Source of the DNA: Acidobacteriota bacterium
GTDB lineage: Bacteria; Acidobacteriota; Thermoanaerobaculia; Multivoradales; JAHEKO01
DNA: 6,895 nucleotides
Direction of reading: 5' to 3'
Assembly (NCBI GenBank): GCA_027296385.1
Contig: JAPUJD010000248.1
Span: 1-6,895, forward strand
The notes beneath the pieces were generated by a model. It had not been told where the DNA came from, searched no databases, and saw nothing but the letters and a program-made list of their open reading frames with translations. This document shows positions 1 to 6,895 of this stretch, piece after piece. Each line of letters begins with the position of its first letter. Position 1 is the first letter of the stretch. The translations under genes and the position numbers were made by a program.

Positions 1-1432
<1,432 letters not shown>

Positions 1433-1457
1433 GCCTCGGGCTCGAGGTCGCTCCACC

Positions 1458-2330
1458 ATGGCTAACCGCAGAGTTCTCGTCAGGCGCCGCAACTCGACGC
1501 GCAACATCCGCAAGATCACGCGGACGATGCAGCTCATCGCGACGGCCCGCTTTCAGGCGGCCTTCAACCGGGCGACTGCGAGCCGACCTTACACCGACAA
1601 GCTGGCACAGCTGATCGAGGGCTTGGCGCGCGCCGCCACGGGCCTGGACCATCCTTTGATGGAGACTCACGAGGACGTGCCGCATGAGGCGCTGCTCGTG
1701 CTGACCTCGGACCGCGGTCTGTGTGGCGGTTACAACGCCAACGTGCTGCGCACCGTCGTCGAGCACCTCGACTCGCGCGCCGAGGCGGGCATCGAGACCG
1801 CGGTCACGATGGTCGGCAAGAAAGGCACGAACTACTTCCGATTCCTCCGGCGCGAGGTCGCCGAGGTGGTCTCCGACATCGGCGACAAGCCGCGCTTCGA
1901 GCAGGTGGAGCCGGTGGCCAACCGGCTGATGGAGGCCTTCATCCGCGGCGAGATCGCGGCCCTCCACGTCGGCTATATGAAGTTCGCCTCCGCGGGCAAG
2001 CAGATGCCCGTGGTGGAGAGACTCCTGCCGCTGTCCTACGAGGCGCCGGAAGGAGAAGATACCGCGGGCGAGGTTCTGTACGAGTTCTCGCCCAGTCCCC
2101 AGGAGCTGCTCGACGAGTTGCTCCCGGCGAGCGTTCGGGTGAGGCTGTTCCAGGCCTTCACCGACGCGGCGGTGAGTGAGCAGGTCGCGCGAATGGTCGC
2201 GATGAAGGCGGCGACCGACGCGGCTGAAGACATGATCAAGCGCTTGACGATGCAATACAACCGCGCCCGGCAGACCCAGGTCACGATGGAGCTCCTGGAC
2301 ATCGTGGGCGGCGCCAACGCGCTGGCCTAG
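1458..2330 (+). CDS. atpG: F1Fo ATP synthase subunit gamma
   Basis: Central rotor shaft of F1, transmitting rotation of the c-ring to the catalytic beta subunits. 290 residues, the usual family length. The N-terminal helix (about 1-58, with RNIRKITRTMQLIATARF) and the C-terminal helix (about 205-290, ending IVGGANALA) would form the coiled-coil axle. The globular part carries the conserved SDRGLCGGYN motif (residues 84-93). The ATG at 1458 is chosen because it gives the standard MAN- start and lies 10 bases after a GAGG (1444-1447). It begins 25 bases after atpA and ends 32 bases before atpD, fitting the operon order. The N-terminus MANRRVLVRRRNSTRN differs from the E. coli or Bacillus type and, from memory, looks more like Planctomycetes and relatives. 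Identity is firm. Confidence 0.96.
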   Translation: MANRRVLVRRRNSTRNIRKITRTMQLIATARFQAAFNRATASRPYTDKLAQLIEGLARAATGLDHPLMETHEDVPHEALLVLTSDRGLCGGYNANVLRTVVEHLDSRAEAGIETAVTMVGKKGTNYFRFLRREVAEVVSDIGDKPRFEQVEPVANRLMEAFIRGEIAALHVGYMKFASAGKQMPVVERLLPLSYEAPEGEDTAGEVLYEFSPSPQELLDELLPASVRVRLFQAFTDAAVSEQVARMVAMKAATDAAEDMIKRLTMQYNRARQTQVTMELLDIVGGANALA

Positions 2331-2362
2331 CGCGGCAGCAAGAACGAATAGGAAGCCAAGAC

Positions 2363-3808
<1,446 letters not shown>

Positions 3809-3823
3809 GGCAGAGACTGACCC

Positions 3824-4225
3824 ATGGCCGAAGGCAAGAGTTTCCAACTCGCGGTGGTGACCCCGGAAGCGGCGATCCTCGACACCGAAGCCAGCTTCGT
3901 CGCGCTGCCGGCGCACGACGGTGAGATCGGCGTGCTGCGCAACCGGGCGCCGCTCTTGATCAAGCTCGACGTCGGGCTCCTGCGAGCCGAGACGGCTGAC
4001 GGCACGAGGCGCCTGTACATCGACGGCGGCTTCGCCGAGATGATCGACAACCGCCTGACGGTGCTGACCGAAGACGCCAGGGACCCCGCCGAGCTAGAGC
4101 GCGCGGACGCCGAGCGATGCTTCGAGCAGGCCCAGGCCATGACCGCCGAGGATTCGGCGGCCCTGGCAAACCGCGAGAAGGCTCTGCGACGGGCCCGGGT
4201 GCAGCTCAGGCTGACCGCTTCGTAG
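3824..4225 (+). CDS. atpC: F1Fo ATP synthase subunit epsilon
   Basis: Small rotor subunit binding the foot of gamma and the c-ring; in many bacteria its C-terminal helices inhibit ATP hydrolysis. 133 residues, full family length. The N-terminal beta-sandwich (about 1-85) carries the family signature PAHDGEIGVLRNRAPLL (29-45) and YIDGGFAE (65-72). The C-terminal part (about 87-130) is rich in Ala, Glu and Arg and predicted as two helices, so the regulatory helical hairpin appears present. The ATG 3824 lies 15 bases after the atpD stop, with a purine-rich GAGGCAGAG (3807-3815) that overlaps the atpD stop codon as likely ribosome-binding site. It is the last gene of the operon; its TAG stop (4223-4225) lies inside the left arm of a downstream hairpin. 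Confidence 0.95.
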   Translation: MAEGKSFQLAVVTPEAAILDTEASFVALPAHDGEIGVLRNRAPLLIKLDVGLLRAETADGTRRLYIDGGFAEMIDNRLTVLTEDARDPAELERADAERCFEQAQAMTAEDSAALANREKALRRARVQLRLTAS

Positions 4226-4256
4226 AACCCGCGATCGCCAGCTCGCGGCCTTCTAC
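4222..4256. terminator. Hairpin between convergent genes, possible bidirectional terminator
   Basis: Nested inverted repeat filling the gap between atpC and the RDD gene. Outer arms GTAGAA (4222-4227) and TTCTAC (4251-4256) pair over 6 of 6 bases. Inner arms CCGCGA (4229-4234) and TCGCGG (4243-4248) pair over 6 of 6, with an 8-base loop and a small 1-by-2 internal bulge. It contains the atpC stop codon. The convergent position fits termination from either side. Neither side is followed by a clear T-run, so it is not a textbook intrinsic terminator; it may instead act with Rho or protect transcript ends. Confidence 0.5.
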
Positions 4257-4261
4257 ACCTC

Positions 4262-4858
4262 TTACTGCAGGAGCGTCTGGGAACCGCTGAGGCGATCGGC
4301 CAGGGAGCGACCGGCGAAAGCGAGCAGCAGCCCCAGTCCGGCGGTGGCCACGGTGAGCAGCAGCGCAAGCCAGTGCCTGGTGGCCTGCGGGAGCGACAGC
4401 GGGCGGTCGTCCAGGGTGCGGGTACGCAGTCCGACGACGGTCATCCCCGGGGTGTGGCCCCAAAACGCCAAGGGCACGACGTGGTACAAAAACGAGAAGA
4501 GCAGGATCACGAACGCCAGCGGCACCGCTTGCCCCATCCCGATCGGCGCGCCGAGCAGCGCGCTGCCTTCCACCATCGCTCCAGCCACCGCGACGTGGAC
4601 GATGAGATCGATGATGCCGGCTGCGAGACGTGCCCCGACGCCGGCCTGCTGCAGGGCGAGCGTCGGCGCATCGGCAGGCGCCGCGGACTGCGCGGGTGGG
4701 ATCTTCAGCTGCTCGACGATGATCGGTTCGCCGGCGTGCCGAGCGGTGGAGCCCTTCTCCGAGTGTGGCGGTGACTCGCCGAACAGCTCGTCGACCTCGT
4801 CCTGAGACTTTCGATCAGGCGCCCGGAACAGAGGCAGCTCTAGCGGCTCGTCACTCAT
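4262..4858 (-). CDS. RDD-family integral membrane protein
   Basis: 198-residue membrane protein with an RDD domain in its C-terminal two thirds. Residues 1-70 are hydrophilic, acidic and proline-rich (starting MSDEPLELPLF) and are probably a disordered cytoplasmic tail. The domain then shows GARLAAGIIDLIVH (75-88) with the typical Arg77 and membrane-embedded Asp84, and three hydrophobic helices at about 79-101, 111-133 and 162-183. GHTPGM (134-139), at the end of helix 2, and RSLADRLSGSQ (184-194), after helix 3, are both familiar RDD landmarks. RDD proteins are mostly uncharacterised; at least one has been described as a Na+/H+ antiporter, but that cannot be transferred here. The ATG 4858 overlaps the stop of the upstream TPR gene as ATGA and has no clear Shine-Dalgarno sequence, suggesting translational coupling. 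Family assignment is good; function is unknown. Confidence 0.85.
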   Translation of the reverse strand: MSDEPLELPLFRAPDRKSQDEVDELFGESPPHSEKGSTARHAGEPIIVEQLKIPPAQSAAPADAPTLALQQAGVGARLAAGIIDLIVHVAVAGAMVEGSALLGAPIGMGQAVPLAFVILLFSFLYHVVPLAFWGHTPGMTVVGLRTRTLDDRPLSLPQATRHWLALLLTVATAGLGLLLAFAGRSLADRLSGSQTLLQ

Positions 4859-6708
4859 CGAAAGGGCAGATACTTGACGAAGATTCGGTACAGCAGGTCG
4901 GCGGGACGCTCAGCGTAGAGCCGACTGAAACGCAGTAGGCGCTCCACCTCGCCGTCGGTCGGATTGAGCTCGATCGCGCGTTCGAGCTTCTCGATCGCGG
5001 CCGGCGGATCGCCGCGCTGCAGATCCCGGACTCCCAGGTTGTAGTAGGAGTCGACCATCAGCCGCACAACATCCTTGTCGTCTGGGTTGGCGGAATGTAG
5101 GCGCCAGAGCTCAGGCAGTGCGAACTGCCAGTCGCCCTGCTCGTAGAGCTCGATTTGGTCCTCGAGCCCGGCCAGGCGCTGCTCGACTTCGGTCTGCAAG
5201 AGCAGGTCCTGCTCGTCGAGGGGGGCGATCTGCGCTGCCCTTTCGTAGTACTCCGAGGTTCGCAAGTACTCGCGATTCTGGCGCGCTTTCTGGGCCTGGG
5301 CCACGAGGGCGTCGCGCCGCGCGAGATCCTCTTTGTTCGGCCCGGTCGGCTTCTTCTCGATTGCGACCTCGGTCGGCGCTTCCCACTGGGCGATCAGTGC
5401 TTGGGCCTCGGCGTACTGCGGGTGATCGGTGGGCAGATGACTGACCTGGGTGATGGCCATCGCCGTCTGTCCCGCCTCCTGCAGCTTGCGGGCCCGGGCC
5501 AGGGCGTCGCTCTGAGCCACCTCAGGCTCGTCGCTGGAGTTGGGGAAGAAGACGTCGCGCTTCAGATAGAGCGCGGCGAAGGCGGCGACGAGCACCAACA
5601 CCACGAGGCCGGCGATCGAGAGGAAACGGCGGTTGGCGGGCAGTCCGCGGCGGGGCTTGGGCGCCGCCTCATATTGAGCCTCGGGCTCGGCCGCGGTGGC
5701 GAACGTAGCGGTGGGCTCGCTCTCGACGCGCTGGGTTGCTCGTTGTCGCGCGTACGCCAACGAGTCTGGAGGCGTAAAGACCTCGGCGTCTCCCGATGGC
5801 TGCGCACCCTCGAAGCTGGACGCTGCTGGCGCGGTGCCCGCGTCCATGCGCTCTATGTAGTCCTTGGCGCCGGCATGGGCGGGGTTGATGCTCAGCACCT
5901 TCTCGAACTGCTCGCGGGCCTTGTCGGTGGCGCCTTGTTCCCACAAGGACGTGCCCTCGTGGAAGGCTTCCTCGACTTGGCGCTCTTTCTCGGCCCTGAG
6001 GCGCCGCGCTTCTTCGATTCGCTGATTCGCTTCGGTGTGATCGATGTCGATGAGGAAGATGCGCGACCAGGAGTCGATGGCATCCTGGTGATCTCCGCGC
6101 TGGAGCGCCTGCTGGCCCTCTTCGAGCAGCTCGCGAATGCGCTGGTTGGTCTCGCTCGTCTCGGCGGGCATCATCTCCGGCGGCAAGCTCGGATGCGAAG
6201 AGTCCAGGGCGCGGGCCTTCTCGATCAGAGATAGCGCTTCGTCCTGCCGTCCTTCGCGGTGCGCCTTCTCAGCGGCATCGATGAAGGTCCGAGCGTAGGG
6301 CTCGGCCTCCAGTCGCTCAGACGCCATCATCACGATAGCGCTCAGATCCGGGTTGGCTTCGATGGCGTCTCGGTGCTCCTCGGCCAGGTTGAGCAGGGTC
6401 CGGAAGTCTCGGTGCTCGAGCAGGTCTTCGAGTTCGCTCTCGAGATCCAGGGCCTTCTCGGGCTCGGGCATGGCGGCGGCTTCCTCCGTCGCGCGGCTCT
6501 CCGAAAGGGTCAGACTCTCGCCGGTCTCCAGCTTCTTCATCAGCTCGCGAGCGGGCTCGTACAGGGAGTCGAGACGCAGAGCGAACTCGCAACCTAGAGT
6601 AGCCTCCTGGATCTTGCCCTCCAACGCCAGGCTGCGAGACTGCTCGTACGTGCTCTCTACACGCTGCCGGACCTCGTTCGACAGCTTGCTGTCACCCGCG
6701 TAAGTCAT
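4855..6708 (-). CDS. TPR-repeat protein with one central transmembrane helix
   Basis: 617 residues, function unknown. The N-terminal half (1-290) holds about five TPR-like helix pairs, around 13-60, 100-135, 137-172, 191-236 and 245-288; the best is AREQFEKVLSINPAHAGAK. A low-complexity Ala/Pro/Glu linker (about 290-350) leads to a basic patch KPRRGLPANRR and one membrane helix (about 363-382, bases 5563-5622). The C-terminal half (383-617) has about four more repeats, the last (554-600) close to consensus with AIEKLERAIELNPTDGE. No signal peptide is seen, and by the positive-inside rule the N-terminal half should be cytoplasmic and the C-terminal half outside the inner membrane. TPR arrays usually bind proteins, so a membrane scaffold is plausible. 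The ATG 6708 is preceded by an in-frame TAG at 6724-6726 and has no recognisable Shine-Dalgarno sequence. It overlaps the RDD gene by four bases. Confidence 0.85.
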   Translation of the reverse strand: MTYAGDSKLSNEVRQRVESTYEQSRSLALEGKIQEATLGCEFALRLDSLYEPARELMKKLETGESLTLSESRATEEAAAMPEPEKALDLESELEDLLEHRDFRTLLNLAEEHRDAIEANPDLSAIVMMASERLEAEPYARTFIDAAEKAHREGRQDEALSLIEKARALDSSHPSLPPEMMPAETSETNQRIRELLEEGQQALQRGDHQDAIDSWSRIFLIDIDHTEANQRIEEARRLRAEKERQVEEAFHEGTSLWEQGATDKAREQFEKVLSINPAHAGAKDYIERMDAGTAPAASSFEGAQPSGDAEVFTPPDSLAYARQRATQRVESEPTATFATAAEPEAQYEAAPKPRRGLPANRRFLSIAGLVVLVLVAAFAALYLKRDVFFPNSSDEPEVAQSDALARARKLQEAGQTAMAITQVSHLPTDHPQYAEAQALIAQWEAPTEVAIEKKPTGPNKEDLARRDALVAQAQKARQNREYLRTSEYYERAAQIAPLDEQDLLLQTEVEQRLAGLEDQIELYEQGDWQFALPELWRLHSANPDDKDVVRLMVDSYYNLGVRDLQRGDPPAAIEKLERAIELNPTDGEVERLLRFSRLYAERPADLLYRIFVKYLPFR

Positions 6709-6722
6709 TGTATTAGCAGGGC

Positions 6723-6776
6723 TCTAGTGCTCCGTGCGGTAAGCTGGGTAACGAACTTGCCGCACGGAACACTAGA
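6723..6776. repeat. Imperfect inverted repeat, 21-base arms, CTAG-bounded
   Basis: Arms 6723-6743 and 6756-6776 pair at 19 of 21 positions around a 12-base spacer. The two odd pairs are 6730/6769 (C and A) and 6740/6759 (T and G); in RNA each strand would have one G-U wobble and one mismatch. The core CCGTGCGG faces CCGCACGG, and the outer ends read TCTAGTG and CACTAGA. No T-run follows on either strand, so an intrinsic terminator is unlikely. It lies 14 bases upstream of the TPR gene start and could be a leader hairpin, a protein-binding palindrome, or a small mobile-element remnant. The repeat itself is seen directly; its role is not known. Confidence 0.85.
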
Positions 6777-6895
6777 CGCCGACCGGCGGTGATCGTAACA
6801 CAGGGCATGTGGGCCGGCTTGAGCCCGAGACCATTGTGCGAGACGGCCTGCGAGGGTGGCATGACACGCCCCTGGCAGCCTCAGGACGAGTGACC

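Noticed and set aside
5155..6234. 359-codon open frame on the plus strand opposite the TPR gene
   Set aside because: The opposite strand encodes clear TPR repeats and a membrane helix; this frame is Leu-, Gly- and Arg-rich with no domain.
6706..6716. Minus-strand TAATAC and TACAAT abutting the TPR ATG, resembling a -10 box for a leaderless transcript
   Set aside because: The distance to the ATG is too short for a start site at or before it, and no alternative in-frame start lies just downstream.
6792..6800. Minus-strand TGTTACGAT, resembling an extended -10 promoter element for the TPR gene
   Set aside because: No matching -35 element lies at the right distance, and a 4-of-6 hexamer match is weak evidence.
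6807..6893. Small plus-strand frame of 28 codons starting ATG near the right edge
   Set aside because: No ribosome-binding site, no recognisable content, and its length is expected by chance.

Overview
The window is GC-rich bacterial chromosome with two tightly packed, converging gene groups. The left part (1-4225, + strand) is the end of an F1Fo ATP synthase operon in the classical order atpA-atpG-atpD-atpC. atpA is cut by the left edge, the other three genes are complete, and the gaps are only 25, 32 and 15 bases, so they almost certainly share one transcript. The Fo genes and atpH, usually upstream, lie outside the window.

A 36-base convergent gap separates atpC from two minus-strand genes and holds a two-part hairpin (4222-4256) that could end transcription from both sides. 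The minus-strand pair is a 617-residue TPR protein with one central membrane helix (6708 to 4855), followed by a 198-residue RDD-family membrane protein (4858 to 4262). Their stop and start codons overlap as ATGA, which indicates translational coupling and probably a joint role at the membrane. That role cannot be named from sequence.

The right end (6709-6895) has no convincing gene. It carries a striking imperfect inverted repeat with 21-base arms bounded by CTAG, starting 14 bases from the start codon of the TPR gene. One minus-strand frame is open from the window edge through this repeat and ends in an ATGA overlap with the TPR start. It is reported as a finding, not as a gene.

Taxonomy: from memory, the style of the alpha, gamma and beta subunits (GDRKTGKT P-loop, the gamma N-terminus, a long insert in alpha) resembles Planctomycetes-type ATP synthases, while the TPR plus RDD pair resembles genes of Acidobacteriota such as Thermoanaerobaculia-like lineages. 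I favour an uncultured Acidobacteriota or related phylum with low to moderate confidence; no search was possible. I see no clear new multi-gene system. The points most worth a second look are the 64-residue insert in AtpA, the CTAG-bounded inverted repeat, and the TPR protein with repeats predicted on both sides of the membrane.
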